NCBI GenBank assembly: GCA_023382455.1
Contig: JAHDVX010000003.1
Coordinates: 87,597-151,596, forward strand
Length of the DNA: 64,000 nucleotides
Direction of reading: 5' to 3'
Origin: Flavobacteriales bacterium
GTDB lineage: Bacteria; Bacteroidota; Bacteroidia; Flavobacteriales_F; PHOS-HE28
In this document: positions 36,075 to 47,445 of the stretch, piece by piece
Layout: every line of letters starts with the position of its first letter
Position numbering within the stretch: the stretch's first letter is position 1
Notes under the pieces: generated by a model
Told to the model about the DNA's origin: nothing
Database searches by the model: none
Seen by the model: only the letters and a program-made list of their open reading frames with translations
Position numbers and translations under genes: made by a program

Positions 36075-37279
36075 CAGATGCCCAATTCCACTTGGAACAT
36101 GGCCCCGAATGCATTGCCAGGGAGATCCGGGCCCGGGCCTTCCGGACCCCATTCATGGAACAAGGCTGCCTGCAACTTGATCCGGTGCATGTGGAGGTAG
36201 TGATTGAAGCCGAACATGGTCTCATCGCGCCCGGTGTATGCCAGGTGCACGGCATCATCCGGCCGCACGGTGGACCAGCGCAGCACCACCTGGGAGCACT
36301 CCCCGAGCATGCAGCTGACCTGGCTGGACAGCCCCCATCCTTCATTGACCGCGATGCTTTCCTGTGTGATGGTATCGGTGGCCCATGGATCGCCGTCCAC
36401 CAGACGACGGTTGAACTCGCTCTGCCAGGACCATCCCTTCAGCTTGACGATCGCGTCGGCGAAAAAGGTGCCGGTGGTGCGGCCCAGGCCACCGGGCAGG
36501 CGCGGACCAAGCGGGGCGCGGGCGCGTTGGGCCCGGTCATTCCCGCTGTAGGCCACGGCCAGTGCGAGCTTCGGGGCGGGTTCGCGGACCAGGTCCCCTT
36601 CCACGTACTCGCCGTCGGCGGAGAATGCCCCGAATGGCAGCCATTCCACCCGGCCGGTGTAGCACAGCCCTGCGTTGGGGTGCCCGGCCGCCCGGCCTTC
36701 CCCTTGGGTGATGGCCGCCATTACGTGTAGCCGCTGTGCACCCATCGGCAACTGCTGCCAGGCGAAGAAGCCGATGTCGCGGTCCATGGTGAAGGCGGAG
36801 TTGGCCACAGGCCGTTCGGGCAACTCCATTTCCCCGGAGGACACCAATGCCTGTCGGCCGCCGGGCAACTTGCCCTGGCCGAAGCCGACCTGGGTATTAT
36901 CCGCAAGCCGGTACAGGACCAGCGCATCGAGCAAGGGGCTGGGCATGGATGCCTCGTCCCCTATGGTCATATCCCGCTCGGAAAGGCCCAGTTGGAGCTT
37001 GTATCCCAAGCGCGGTGACAACACGAACCCATCGAACTTCAGGCGGAATCGCCGGACCATGAAGCCCACGTCGTCGGTGCTCTTGCCCGCTCCGGCCGTG
37101 TGCCGGTAGGTCACACGGTCCTGCATGCGGAAGTGGAACTCCAGCCGGAAGGTACTGTCCTGCTCCACCACCAGTCCGTCATCGGGGTCGAGGTGCACGC
37201 GGCCTCCTTCCTGCGCCGGAGCCGTGAACGGCACCCACCACAGGGACAAAGCGAGCAGCGTGGCGGTACCGGTTTGCAT
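36074..37279 (-). CDS. Phosphate-selective porin O/P-like outer-membrane protein
   Basis: 401 residues with a signal peptide (1-22). The mature part begins with the OprO/OprP-type plug region ([35 protein letters not shown] then YKLQLGLSE), followed by porin strands ([32 protein letters not shown]). Outer-membrane uptake of phosphate or another anion is the family role; selectivity cannot be read here. A box GACCTTTG lies about 11 nt before the ATG. Cotranscribed with queA (1-nt overlap). A Pit transporter and its partner lie about 4 kb away. Confidence 0.8.
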   Translation of the reverse strand: MQTGTATLLALSLWWVPFTAPAQEGGRVHLDPDDGLVVEQDSTFRLEFHFRMQDRVTYRHTAGAGKSTDDVGFMVRRFRLKFDGFVLSPRLGYKLQLGLSERDMTIGDEASMPSPLLDALVLYRLADNTQVGFGQGKLPGGRQALVSSGEMELPERPVANSAFTMDRDIGFFAWQQLPMGAQRLHVMAAITQGEGRAAGHPNAGLCYTGRVEWLPFGAFSADGEYVEGDLVREPAPKLALAVAYSGNDRAQRARAPLGPRLPGGLGRTTGTFFADAIVKLKGWSWQSEFNRRLVDGDPWATDTITQESIAVNEGWGLSSQVSCMLGECSQVVLRWSTVRPDDAVHLAYTGRDETMFGFNHYLHMHRIKLQAALFHEWGPEGPGPDLPGNAFGAMFQVELGI

Positions 37280-37331
37280 GGAGGGCGGGCCAAAGGTCGT
37301 TCACGGCCAGGCAACTGGCCATGGGTTGCGA

Positions 37332-39782
<2,451 letters not shown>

Positions 39783-39807
39783 GCAATTCGTGCCAATGTG
39801 TCGGTAT

Positions 39808-39815
39808 CAAAGGTA
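39808..39815 (-). promoter_or_regulatory. lon promoter -7 box (TACCTTTG)
   Basis: A perfect TAnnTTTG match on the minus strand; TTGG lies 21 nt further upstream as a possible -33 element. No HAIR-, CIRCE- or sigma32-like site was seen. Confidence 0.6.
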
Positions 39816-39896
39816 AGCTGCTTCCGGCCCGCAGTGCCAAGCCGAAGGTTGGTGCTTGGGCAAGCTCCATGCCACCGGCCCGTGGCTGCGAACTTG

Positions 39897-41081
39897 TCAG
39901 CCACGGTATGGTTCTGTCACTTCGAAGACGTGTGCAAGCACCTCCTTGTCCGCTGCGGTGAGCGCCACGTGCCGGCGTTGCATCACGCGCTCACAGGTCT
40001 CCAGCGCCTTTTCCAAGGTGTAGGTCGCTCCTTCCCCCCAGGCGAACGAGGGAATGTGCTTGGGCGGGAAGCCGCTGCCGAACACGTTGGCGCACACGCC
40101 CGCCACGGTGCCCGTGTTGAACATGGTGTTGATGCCGCACTTCGAGTGGTCCCCCATCACCAGGCCCAGGAACTGCTGCCCCGTGGCCATGAGGGCTTTA
40201 TCGGCATAGCTCCACGCCTTCACCTCGCCGTAGGTGTTCTTCAGGTTGCTGGTGTTGGTGTCGGCGCCCAGGTTGCACCATTCGCCCAGCACGCTATTGC
40301 CCAAAAATCCGTCGTGGCCCTTGTTGCTGTAGCCGAGGATCACGCTGTTGTTCACCTCCCCGCCCACGCGGCATTCCGGGCCGAAGGAACTGGGGCCGTA
40401 GACCTTCGCGCCCATCTTCAACTGCGCACCTTCCCCGAGGGCGAAGGGCCCGCGCACCATGCACCCCTCCATCACCTCGGCATCCTTACCGATCCAGATG
40501 GGGCCGCCAGTGGTGTTGAGGATGCTGGCCTCCACCTTGGCGCCTTCCTCGAGGAAGATCGCCGCAGGGTCGCCGATCACGGTGTTCGTGGGGCTGAGCG
40601 GTGCACTTTGCCGGCCTTTCGTGAGCAGCGCCACATCGTCGGTGATGGCGGCACCACAGCGCTGGAACAGGTGCCAAGGGCGCTCGATCACCTCTATGGG
40701 ACCATGGAAATGCACCTGGCCCAGGAAGGCAGGCGGATCCGTCCAATCCATGGCCGTGGTGTGCGCGGCACCCTCCAGGCAGAAGGCCAGTGGACCATTC
40801 GCACCCAACAGCACCTGTCCGGGCTCCAGGTCCAGTACGGCCGCGGCAAGGGCCTCCGTGGGCAGCACCCCGCCATGAACCTCGAGCACACGGTCAGCCT
40901 GCACCGGAGGGAACTTGCCCTGCAGGAAAGGTTCGGTGAGGTGACCTACGGGCAAGCCCGTGAGCAGCCGCCACTTCGCACTATGCGTAAGGATGCCGGG
41001 GCGCAGCTCCCCCACCGGCCGGGTGAATGTGAGCGGCAGGAGCCGGGTGTGCAGGCCGGCGTCGGACAATAGGATGGCCAT
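39897..41081 (-). CDS. GlmU-like sugar nucleotidyltransferase family protein
   Basis: 394 residues. N-terminal nucleotidyltransferase-like domain with a short signature (LLPLTFTRPVGELRPGIL) and a C-terminal left-handed beta helix of hexapeptide repeats (IWIGKDAEVMEGCMVRGPFA, VILGYSNKGHDGFLG, SKCGINTMFNTGTVAGVCAN). This is the Bacteroidota family often annotated as GlmU-like or putative glucose-1-phosphate nucleotidyltransferase; the first domain lacks the standard LAAGxGTRM loop, so the activity is uncertain. The start is fixed by a GATCTTCG box 4 nt before the ATG. Confidence 0.82.
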   Translation of the reverse strand: MAILLSDAGLHTRLLPLTFTRPVGELRPGILTHSAKWRLLTGLPVGHLTEPFLQGKFPPVQADRVLEVHGGVLPTEALAAAVLDLEPGQVLLGANGPLAFCLEGAAHTTAMDWTDPPAFLGQVHFHGPIEVIERPWHLFQRCGAAITDDVALLTKGRQSAPLSPTNTVIGDPAAIFLEEGAKVEASILNTTGGPIWIGKDAEVMEGCMVRGPFALGEGAQLKMGAKVYGPSSFGPECRVGGEVNNSVILGYSNKGHDGFLGNSVLGEWCNLGADTNTSNLKNTYGEVKAWSYADKALMATGQQFLGLVMGDHSKCGINTMFNTGTVAGVCANVFGSGFPPKHIPSFAWGEGATYTLEKALETCERVMQRRHVALTAADKEVLAHVFEVTEPYRG

Positions 41082-41085
41082 GGGG

Positions 41086-41093
41086 CGAAGATC
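41086..41093 (-). promoter_or_regulatory. Promoter -7-like box (GATCTTCG), 4 nt before a start codon
   Basis: GATCTTCG followed by CCCC and the ATG of the GlmU-like gene. Predicts a leaderless transcript. Confidence 0.5.
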
Positions 41094-41165
41094 GCACCGG
41101 CGGCGCTGATGGGGAAACCGGATGCCGTGACCGGGCGAAAGTGACCAGGGCCGGACCGCCTCCGC

Positions 41166-42569
41166 TTACTCCAAACCGAGGAGCATGCAGATCCAGTAGG
41201 TGATGGCGGCCATCAGTGCGCTCACTGGAATGGTGATGATCCAGGCCCAGAGCAGGCGGATCGTCACGCCCCAGCGCACGGCGCTCAGGCGTTTGGTGGC
41301 GCCCACGCCCATGATGGAGCCCGTGATGGTGTGCGTGGTGCTCACGGGGATGCCCATCTGCTCGGTCAGGTAGAGGGTGATGGCACCGCCGCTTTCGGCG
41401 CACACACCCTCCAACGGGGTCACCTTGGTGATGCGCGTGCCCATGGTCTTGATGATCTTCCAGCCGCCGCTCAGCGTGCCCAGGCCGATCATGGTGTAGC
41501 AGGCCAAGGGCACCCAGGAGGGCATGTCCTTGAAGTCGGTGATATTGCCGTTGGCGATCAGCGCGGCGGCAATGATGCCCATGACCTTCTGCGCATCGTT
41601 GCCACCGTGGCCCAGGCTGAAAGCGGCGGAGGAGACCAACTGCAGCTTCTTGAACATGTGGGCCATGCTGAAGGCGTTGGGGGTGCGTACCTTCTCCACC
41701 CAGATGAAGGTGATGCAGAAGATGGCGATCATGGCCATGATGCCGTAGCGGATCCAGCTGTTGTCGCCGTTGGCGATGGCGCGCTCCAGCTTGGCCTTGT
41801 CCAGCGAGGGGTCCACATTGTCCAGGATCGCATCGGCCACGCCGGCGGCCCCCACCTTGGGGTACATGGCGATGTAGGGGGTGGCTTCCTCGTATTTGGC
41901 GGCGGCCTCCAGGTAGGCATCCTGGAAGGCAGGGTCGAGCTGGGCCTTCTCCTCCAGCGCAGGCACACCCATGGCCGAGGCCAGGTTGTCGTGCATCTTG
42001 CCTTCCTGCAGGTGGATGAAATAGAACCAGGTGAACGTACCGGTCAGGATGATCAGCGTGACGCGGAACCAGGTGTTCTCCACCATGGTGACGAAGGAGA
42101 TGAACATGCTGATCGCCATGCCGAAGAGCGGCGCCAGGAAGATGAAGGCCACGATGGTGAGGATCTTCGTGCTGTGCACCACATCGGCCACGTGCAGCCC
42201 GCCGTAGTGGGTGAAGGCGTGTGTGAGCGCCGCGCCGGCGAAGCCGCCGATCAGGGTGTGCGAGCTGCTGCTGGGGATGCCGTACCACCAGGTGAGCAGG
42301 TTCCAGATGATGGCCGCCACCAGCCCGCTGAGGATCACGGGCAGGGTGATGAACTCCTGGTGGACCGTTTTGCTGATGGTGTTGGCCACCGCGTGGTCGC
42401 GGAAGATGAAGTAAGCAGCGAAGTTGAACAGGGCGGCCCACAGCACGGCCTGGAACGGGGTGAGCACCTTGGTGCTGACCACCGTGGCGATGGAGTTGGC
42501 CGCGTCGTGGAAGCCGTTGATATAATCGAAGGCCAGGGCCAGGATGATGATGACCACCAGCAGGCTCAT
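41166..42569 (-). CDS. Pit-family inorganic phosphate transporter
   Basis: 467 residues, about 10-12 membrane helices in two halves. The two family signatures are visible: YINGFHDAANSIATVVSTKV near the N-terminus and SLGHGGNDAQKVMGIIAAAL in the second half, as well as PVSTTHTITGSIMGVG. A long polar loop of about 80 residues (about 215-290) separates the halves. Imports metal-phosphate with protons. Lies 73 nt downstream of the DUF47 gene, a standard pairing in which DUF47 tunes Pit. Confidence 0.94.
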   Translation of the reverse strand: MSLLVVIIILALAFDYINGFHDAANSIATVVSTKVLTPFQAVLWAALFNFAAYFIFRDHAVANTISKTVHQEFITLPVILSGLVAAIIWNLLTWWYGIPSSSSHTLIGGFAGAALTHAFTHYGGLHVADVVHSTKILTIVAFIFLAPLFGMAISMFISFVTMVENTWFRVTLIILTGTFTWFYFIHLQEGKMHDNLASAMGVPALEEKAQLDPAFQDAYLEAAAKYEEATPYIAMYPKVGAAGVADAILDNVDPSLDKAKLERAIANGDNSWIRYGIMAMIAIFCITFIWVEKVRTPNAFSMAHMFKKLQLVSSAAFSLGHGGNDAQKVMGIIAAALIANGNITDFKDMPSWVPLACYTMIGLGTLSGGWKIIKTMGTRITKVTPLEGVCAESGGAITLYLTEQMGIPVSTTHTITGSIMGVGATKRLSAVRWGVTIRLLWAWIITIPVSALMAAITYWICMLLGLE

Positions 42570-42642
42570 GGCTTTCCGGTTGGCAGGGTGTTGCTGTTGC
42601 GGCCGCTGGCCGCTGCGAATGATCCGGCGGCGGACTGGTGCA

Positions 42643-43290
42643 TCAGGCGTACTTCAGCATGATGGATTCGATCACGTTGGCCACGTCCTCGCATTTGTCG
42701 GTGGCCATCTCGAGCATCATGTACGTCTCGCGCATCTTGATCAGGTGGATGGCGTCCTTCTCATGGAGGAAGAGCTGCTCGATGGCCGCATCGCACACCT
42801 CATCCGCCTCGTTCTCCATGCTGTTCACGTCGATGACGAACTGCTGGTGGGCGTTGGGTTTGTTCAGGTCACGCAGGTGATGCACGGCCATCTGCACGAT
42901 CTGGGCACCCTGGTTCACCAGGCGGGCCAGTTCCCGGCACTGGTCATCCGGCTTGGTGATGTGGAACATCTCCAGGTTCTTGGCGCTGGCCAGGATGTAG
43001 TCCGCCACATCGTCGAGGCTGCCGGCCAGGGCGTGGATGTCCTCCCGGTCGATCGGGGTGATGAAGTTCCGGGCCAGTTCCTTGAAGATGGTGTGCGTCA
43101 GGTCGTCATTGGCACGCTCCTGCAGCACCAGGCGCTCCAGCAGGGCCGTACGCTGGTCCCCGGGCTCGGTGGCCATGATCAGCATCAGGTCCTCGCTCAT
43201 CTTCAGCACGTTGGCGGCGGAGGCCTCGAAGTGGTAGAAGAAGATCTTGTCCTTGGGCTTGAACAGGCGGAAGAATGCACCGATGGGCAT
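42643..43290 (-). CDS. DUF47 / PhoU-like Pit accessory protein
   Basis: 215 residues from the ATG at 43290 (FFRLFKPKDKIFFYHFEASA is the family N-terminus; a longer frame to 43350 lacks support). All-helical PhoU-type fold with acidic metal-binding motifs (SMENEADEVCDAAIEQLF, EMATDKCEDVANVIESI). Such proteins pair with Pit transporters. A TACATTTG promoter box lies 20 nt upstream, serving both genes. Confidence 0.92.
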   Translation of the reverse strand: MPIGAFFRLFKPKDKIFFYHFEASAANVLKMSEDLMLIMATEPGDQRTALLERLVLQERANDDLTHTIFKELARNFITPIDREDIHALAGSLDDVADYILASAKNLEMFHITKPDDQCRELARLVNQGAQIVQMAVHHLRDLNKPNAHQQFVIDVNSMENEADEVCDAAIEQLFLHEKDAIHLIKMRETYMMLEMATDKCEDVANVIESIMLKYA

Positions 43291-43310
43291 GGGTAGGGTG
43301 TTGTCGCCGC

Positions 43311-43318
43311 CAAATGTA
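43311..43318 (-). promoter_or_regulatory. Promoter -7 box of the DUF47-Pit operon (TACATTTG)
   Basis: A perfect TAnnTTTG match on the minus strand, 20 nt before the DUF47 ATG. No Pho-box-like repeat was recognised. Confidence 0.6.
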
Positions 43319-43397
43319 GCCGTATGGCCCGGTTCCACCCGGGAATTCATGGATCCTTAACGCTGGCGTAACCCGGCGGCGGCCGCTCCCCGATCCG

Positions 43398-43405
43398 TAG
43401 GTTCG
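43398..43405 (+). promoter_or_regulatory. Promoter -7-like box (TAGGTTCG), 4 nt before a start codon
   Basis: TAGGTTCG, then CGGC and the ATG of the hexapeptide-repeat gene. Another predicted leaderless start. Confidence 0.5.
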
Positions 43406-43409
43406 CGGC

Positions 43410-44006
43410 ATGATCTACGCATTCAACGGGCATCGGCCGGTGGTCCACCCCTCGGCGTTCGTGCACCCGCAGGCAGCGGTGACCGGGCAGGTGATCATCG
43501 GCCGCGACGTGTACATCGGCCCCGGGGCGGCCCTGCGCGGCGATTGGGGGCGCATCATCGTGGAGGACGGCTGCAATGTGCAGGAAAACTGCACGGTGCA
43601 CATGTTCCCCGGCGTCACCGTGCACTTGGAAGAGGGGGCGCATATCGGCCACGGAGCCATCATCCACGGCGCCCATGTGGGCCGCAATTGCCTGGTGGGC
43701 ATGAATGCCGTGCTGATGGACCGCGTGACGCTGGGCGAAGGATGCATCGTAGGAGCTTTGGCCTTCCTGCCGGCCGATACGGTCTGGGAGGCCCGGAAAG
43801 TGATCGTGGGCAACCCCGCCCGCGCCGTGAAGGAGGTGAGCGACGAAATGCTGGCCTGGAAGACGGAAGGCACCAAACTCTACCAAGCCTTGCCGGCCGA
43901 GCTGCACGCCACCCTGCAAGCGTGTGAACCCTTGCGCGAGATCCCGGCGGACCTTCCCGCCATGGATGCGGCCGCATACCGCACCTGGAACGAAACCAAG
44001 GGGTAG
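43410..44006 (+). CDS. Hexapeptide-repeat protein, gamma-carbonic anhydrase / PaaY-like
   Basis: 198 residues. Left-handed beta helix (AVTGQVIIGRDVYIGPGAAL, GRIIVEDGCNVQENCTVHMF) with a metal-site-like His set: VHMFPG, AHIGHGAIIHGAHVG. The C-terminal helix with WKTEGTKLYQALPAE resembles PaaY of phenylacetate degradation and related carnitine-operon CaiE proteins. No paa genes are nearby, so the substrate is open; carbonic anhydrase or thioesterase activity is possible. Confidence 0.87.
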   Translation: MIYAFNGHRPVVHPSAFVHPQAAVTGQVIIGRDVYIGPGAALRGDWGRIIVEDGCNVQENCTVHMFPGVTVHLEEGAHIGHGAIIHGAHVGRNCLVGMNAVLMDRVTLGEGCIVGALAFLPADTVWEARKVIVGNPARAVKEVSDEMLAWKTEGTKLYQALPAELHATLQACEPLREIPADLPAMDAAAYRTWNETKG

Positions 44007-44011
44007 GCCGC

Positions 44012-44435
44012 TCACGAACCGGTTCCGAGGAACTCCCGTTCAATCCAGAGCCGCAGCTCGGGGAGTGTCAATAGGGGCGTGTCCTTGCGAAGCAGTTCCG
44101 GGTCCCCGAGATCCACCTGCCCCCGGTGCGTCATGGTATACTCACCGATGGAGTGGTCCAGGCACAGGAAACCGGCCATCTTGTAGCGCATGTCCTCCTG
44201 GTGGCCGGGCAGCAGGAATAGCAGGAATAGCACGTACGCCACGGGTTCCTCCGGGGCCATTCGATTCGCCAATACGGATGGTGGCCGTATCCATCGGCAA
44301 GCCATCGTACCCCCATGCAAGATCGCCCTGGGCGACAGGAAGCGTTGGTCCCTCCAACCGGGGAAAAACCCTGTACGATGCGGTCCGGCCCCGGAATACC
44401 TTCCCTACGGCCATCCAAGATGAGGACCGGCACAT
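44012..44435 (-). pseudogene. Probable decayed gene of unknown family (frameshifted)
   Basis: On the minus strand, a plausible protein end (PVAYVLFLLFLLPGHQEDMR, IGEYTMTHRGQVDLGDPELL, LPELRLWIEREF) stops at 44012. Upstream the coding-like sequence is in another frame (RTASYRVFPRLEGPTLP, AWGYDGLPMDTATIRIGES), so a one-base shift near 44240-44260 probably broke the gene. A 9-bp duplication (CTATTCCTG twice) lies near the junction and could be the cause. No family recognised. The adjoining stretch 44436-44606 shows no feature, and a dispersed repeat follows. Confidence 0.35.
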
Positions 44436-44606
44436 CGGGACTCATTCCATGATCAGCTCCGGCTGCACCTCAGGGTTCCCTCCGGCCATTTCCACCACGA
44501 GCCCTTGTAGATGTCCAAACCCGGATGCGGGTCGCGGACGCAGGTTTCAATGGCCGGCCTGTTCCGCCCGAACCGATCACGGAATGCATCGACCGTGGCC
44601 GAGGAT

Positions 44607-44827
44607 CAAGGGTACTTCGAAGAACCGCGAATGGATGCCACGTGTGGCTATCATTCGGCCAGACGAGGCGCGACGAAGTGCGGATACAGGAGCGAAGTAT
44701 CCAACTGAGGAGGCAACTGTTTCATCCCGACATGGCGGGAGAAGTATGACCCAATGAGAGCCACGCGCCCGCAGGGGCGGTGCAAAGCACCGATGACGCC
44801 GGAACGAGGTTCTTCGAGGCACTCTTC
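44607..44827 (+). repeat. Dispersed inverted-repeat element E, long copy (E2)
   Basis: Ends 44607-44629 and 44805-44827 are inverted repeats matching at about 18 of 23 positions (core CTTCGAAGAACC / GGTTCTTCGAGG). The interior aligns with the reverse complement of 58761-59023: CTATCATTCGGCCAGACGAG against CTATCATTCGTCCAACCGAG, and GCGAAGTATCCAACTGAGGA against ACGAAGTATCCGACTGAGGA. It also holds a perfect hairpin CGGTGC-AAA-GCACCG (44779-44793). The right end runs into the stop codon of the minus-strand gene at 44826. Open frames inside are not considered genes. Confidence 0.85.
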
Positions 44828-45215
44828 ACTCATTGGGTGGCGGGGTTTGCGCGCTCCGTGTGTGGTGCATCAACCTGCTGTGGTCCAAGTGCAACTTATG
44901 CAGCAGGCGGTGGATGGTGGGCGTGAGCATGGCCGCCACGATGGTGAGCAGGGCCACACCGCTGTACAGGGCATAGAGGGCACTGAACCATTTGGCGTTA
45001 TCGCTGTGCAGCTCGTTCACCGGCCCCATGCCGCCCAGGATCATGCTTGGGTTCAGGAAGGCGTCGGTGAACCCCAAGTGCGCGATGCCCATGTAGCCCG
45101 CTACGCCTATGAACAGGCTGCCCAGGATGAGGCCCAACGCCACCAGCAAGTACCGGAACTGTTTCCGCAGATAGGCCCGGCGGTGGGGAAGCCGGTCGGG
45201 AAATGGGGCGAACAT
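44826..45215 (-). CDS. Conserved two-helix membrane protein of unknown function
   Basis: 129 residues from the ATG at 45215. A basic N-terminus (DRLPHRRAYLRKQFRYLL), a membrane helix (about 22-43), a loop with SMILGGMGPVNELHSDNAKW, a second helix (about 80-102), and a His-rich tail (IHRLLHKLHLDHSRLMHH). The loop with 'MxLxGMGPV' followed by 'FxALYxLxSG' resembles a widespread uncharacterised family with an ion-channel-like pore loop. Its stop codon is the first base of the E2 repeat. A 15-residue extension to 45260 is less likely. Confidence 0.75.
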   Translation of the reverse strand: MFAPFPDRLPHRRAYLRKQFRYLLVALGLILGSLFIGVAGYMGIAHLGFTDAFLNPSMILGGMGPVNELHSDNAKWFSALYALYSGVALLTIVAAMLTPTIHRLLHKLHLDHSRLMHHTRSAQTPPPNE

Positions 45216-45291
45216 GGCGGAAAAACAGGGATCAACAGGCCGCCGTTCACCGAAAGCCAAGGCACCGCCCCCGCCCCTGCCCCTCCGCCCG

Positions 45292-45299
45292 GAAATTCG
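45292..45299 (+). promoter_or_regulatory. Promoter -7-like box (GAAATTCG), 5 nt before a start codon
   Basis: GAAATTCG, then CCACC and the ATG of the DUF486 gene, between divergent genes. Predicts a leaderless or near-leaderless mRNA. Confidence 0.45.
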
Positions 45300-45304
45300 C
45301 CACC

Positions 45305-45673
45305 ATGCGCGGCTTCTACAGCATCGGCCTGCTCCTGTTGAGCAACACGTTCATGACCCTTGCCTGGTACGGCCACCTGCGTTTCAAGGACCATCCCGTT
45401 TGGGCGAAGTGGGGCCTTTTCACCGTGGTGCTCATCAGTTGGGGCATCGCTTTCTTCGAGTACTGCCTGCAGGTGCCGGCCAACCGCATCGGCTATGCGG
45501 GCCATGGCGGCCCGTTCTCGTTGGTGCAGCTCAAGGTGGTGCAGGAGGTGATCTCCCTGGCGGTGTTCGCCGTTTTCACGGCCATCGCCTTCAAAGGCGA
45601 GGCCCTGCGCTGGAACCACCTGCTGGCCGCGGTGTTGCTGGTGGTGGCGGTGTGGCTGGTGTTCAAGAAGTAG
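45305..45673 (+). CDS. DMT-family / DUF486 membrane protein
   Basis: 122 residues, four predicted helices. Matches DUF486: LLLLSNTFMTLAWYGHLRFK, SWGIAFFEYCLQVPANRIGY, FSLVQLKVVQEVISLAVFAV, WNHLLAAVLLVVAVWLVF. A small drug/metabolite-transporter-like protein of unknown substrate. Its stop is one base before the ATG of the antiporter gene, so the two form an operon. Confidence 0.92.
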   Translation: MRGFYSIGLLLLSNTFMTLAWYGHLRFKDHPVWAKWGLFTVVLISWGIAFFEYCLQVPANRIGYAGHGGPFSLVQLKVVQEVISLAVFAVFTAIAFKGEALRWNHLLAAVLLVVAVWLVFKK

Positions 45674-45674
45674 C

Positions 45675-47405
45675 ATGCACGACGGGCTCTACAAGGAACT
45701 GGTGGTGGTGCTCGCCTTGGCCGTGGGCATCATCCTGCTGTTCCGGAAACTGAAATTGCCCGGTGTGCTCGGGTTCATCCTGGCGGGCATGGTGGCGGGT
45801 CCGCACATGTTGGGCTGGGTGGATGAGGTGAAGCAGGTGAATGAGCTGGCCGAGTTCGGTATGGTGTTCCTGCTGTTCGTCATCGGCATGGGCTTCAGCC
45901 TGAAAGAGCTGTCCAGCATCGGGTTCACCGTGTTCGTCGGCGGTTCGCTCCAGGCCGTGCTCACCATAGCCCTCACCACCGGGGCGTGCACCCTTTTCGG
46001 CATGCCCTGGCCATCCGCGGTGTTCATGGGTTTCCTGGTCACCCTCAGCAGCACGGCAATCGTGCTGCGCGTGCTGCAGGAAAAAGGCCGCCTGGATGCG
46101 CCGCTGGGCCGGGTCACCTCGGCCATCCTCATCTTCCAGGACATCCTGGTGGTGCCCATGATGCTGGTGATGCCCATGCTTGCCGGGCGCAGCAGCAACC
46201 TCGGCGGCGACCTGTTGCTGCTCGGCGGCAAGGTGCTGCTGCTGATGACCGTGGTGTACGTGTGCGGCCGGTGGGCCGTCCCGCACCTGCTGCGCGCCGT
46301 GTCCGGGGGGCGGAACAAGGAGCTCTTCATCATCACCGTGGTGCTGCTGTGCTTCTCCGCGGCGTGGGGCACCGCCGCCCTGGGGCTGTCCCTGGCCCTG
46401 GGCGCCTTCTTCGCCGGGCTCATCATCAGCGGCACGGACCAGGTGTACAACGCCTCGGGCATCGTTCAGCCGTTCCATGAACTGTTCATGAGCTTCTTCT
46501 TCGTGAGCATCGGCATGCTGGTGGACCCCGCCTTGTTCACCTCCGCGCCCTTCACGGTGATGGGCCTGGCCCTGCTGGTGATGTTCGGGAAAACGATCAC
46601 GGGATTCCTGGCCGTCTGGCTGCTGCGCTGGCCGGTGCGCACGGCCCTTCAATGCGGCCTGGCGCTGTTCCAGGTGGGCGAGTTCTCCTTCGTGCTCGCC
46701 CTTTCCGGCATCTCGTACGGGCTGCTCTCCACGGAAGCCCATCAGCTTTTCCTCGCGGTGTCCATCATCACCATGGCGGCCACGCCCATGGTGATGGCCC
46801 GGTCGCGGCGCATCGCCGGGGGCACCTTCAACAAGCTGCTGCCACGCACCGGCGAGGCGCTGGATTCTTTGCTGAACGTGGCGGAACCGGAACCCGCCCA
46901 TGACTTCGCCCCCCAGTCCGACCACCTGGTGATCATCGGCTTCGGGCCCATCGGCCGCAATGTGGCCTGGGCCGCCCGCAGCATGAAAGTGCGCTGCGTG
47001 GTGGTGGAGGAAGACCCGGAACTGGCGGAAATGGCCGGGGGCCAAGGCATCTTCACCGTGCAGGGCGATGCGGCCCAGGAGTCCGTGTTGGAGAAAGCCC
47101 AGGTGGACAAGGCCCGGCTGGTGCTGGTGAACCTGCCGGACATGGTACAGGCCAAGCGGGTGGTGGCCGCCGTGCGCACCTCCACCAAGGCCCGATTGCT
47201 GGTACGATCGCGGCATGCGGCAGGCGAAAGTGCGCTGTACGCCAACGGCGCCGATGAGGTGGTGAGCGATGATCTGGAGGCGGGCCTGCGCCTGGTGGGC
47301 TGCGTCCTACAAGGCTTCCAGGCCCCGGCAAAAGGCATCCGCGAAGCGGTGGACCACCTGCGCGAGCTCCAACAAAGTGAAGTAGAGGCCGCCAAGGCCG
47401 GATGA
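45675..47405 (+). CDS. KefB/KefC-like cation:proton antiporter with TrkA-N domain
   Basis: 576 residues. CPA2-family exchanger domain (about 1-385, roughly 12 helices: LPGVLGFILAGMVAGPHML, STAIVLRVLQEKGRLDAPLG, FQDILVVPMMLV, LSLALGAFFAGLIISGTD), then an NAD-binding RCK/TrkA-N domain (about 415-530: HLVIIGFGPIGRNVAWAARS, GDAAQESVLEKAQVDKA). Kef systems expel K+ in exchange for H+ and respond to electrophile-thiol adducts; this bacterium seems to use bacillithiol, not glutathione. Whether this protein is gated by a thiol adduct is unknown. Confidence 0.92.
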   Translation: MHDGLYKELVVVLALAVGIILLFRKLKLPGVLGFILAGMVAGPHMLGWVDEVKQVNELAEFGMVFLLFVIGMGFSLKELSSIGFTVFVGGSLQAVLTIALTTGACTLFGMPWPSAVFMGFLVTLSSTAIVLRVLQEKGRLDAPLGRVTSAILIFQDILVVPMMLVMPMLAGRSSNLGGDLLLLGGKVLLLMTVVYVCGRWAVPHLLRAVSGGRNKELFIITVVLLCFSAAWGTAALGLSLALGAFFAGLIISGTDQVYNASGIVQPFHELFMSFFFVSIGMLVDPALFTSAPFTVMGLALLVMFGKTITGFLAVWLLRWPVRTALQCGLALFQVGEFSFVLALSGISYGLLSTEAHQLFLAVSIITMAATPMVMARSRRIAGGTFNKLLPRTGEALDSLLNVAEPEPAHDFAPQSDHLVIIGFGPIGRNVAWAARSMKVRCVVVEEDPELAEMAGGQGIFTVQGDAAQESVLEKAQVDKARLVLVNLPDMVQAKRVVAAVRTSTKARLLVRSRHAAGESALYANGADEVVSDDLEAGLRLVGCVLQGFQAPAKGIREAVDHLRELQQSEVEAAKAG

Positions 47406-47445
47406 ACCGGCGAACCCTGTACCCACAACCTGCGTAGAACTGAAC

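Noticed and set aside
34824-36152. A 442-codon version of queA starting at 36152
   Set aside because: The added N-terminus would lie inside the porin gene and has no similarity to QueA; the ATG at 36074 overlaps the porin stop and fits the family start.
45675-47405. A glutathione-gated Kef system
   Set aside because: No KefF/KefG-like ancillary gene adjoins it and the organism appears to use bacillithiol, so the name KefB/C is kept only as a family label.
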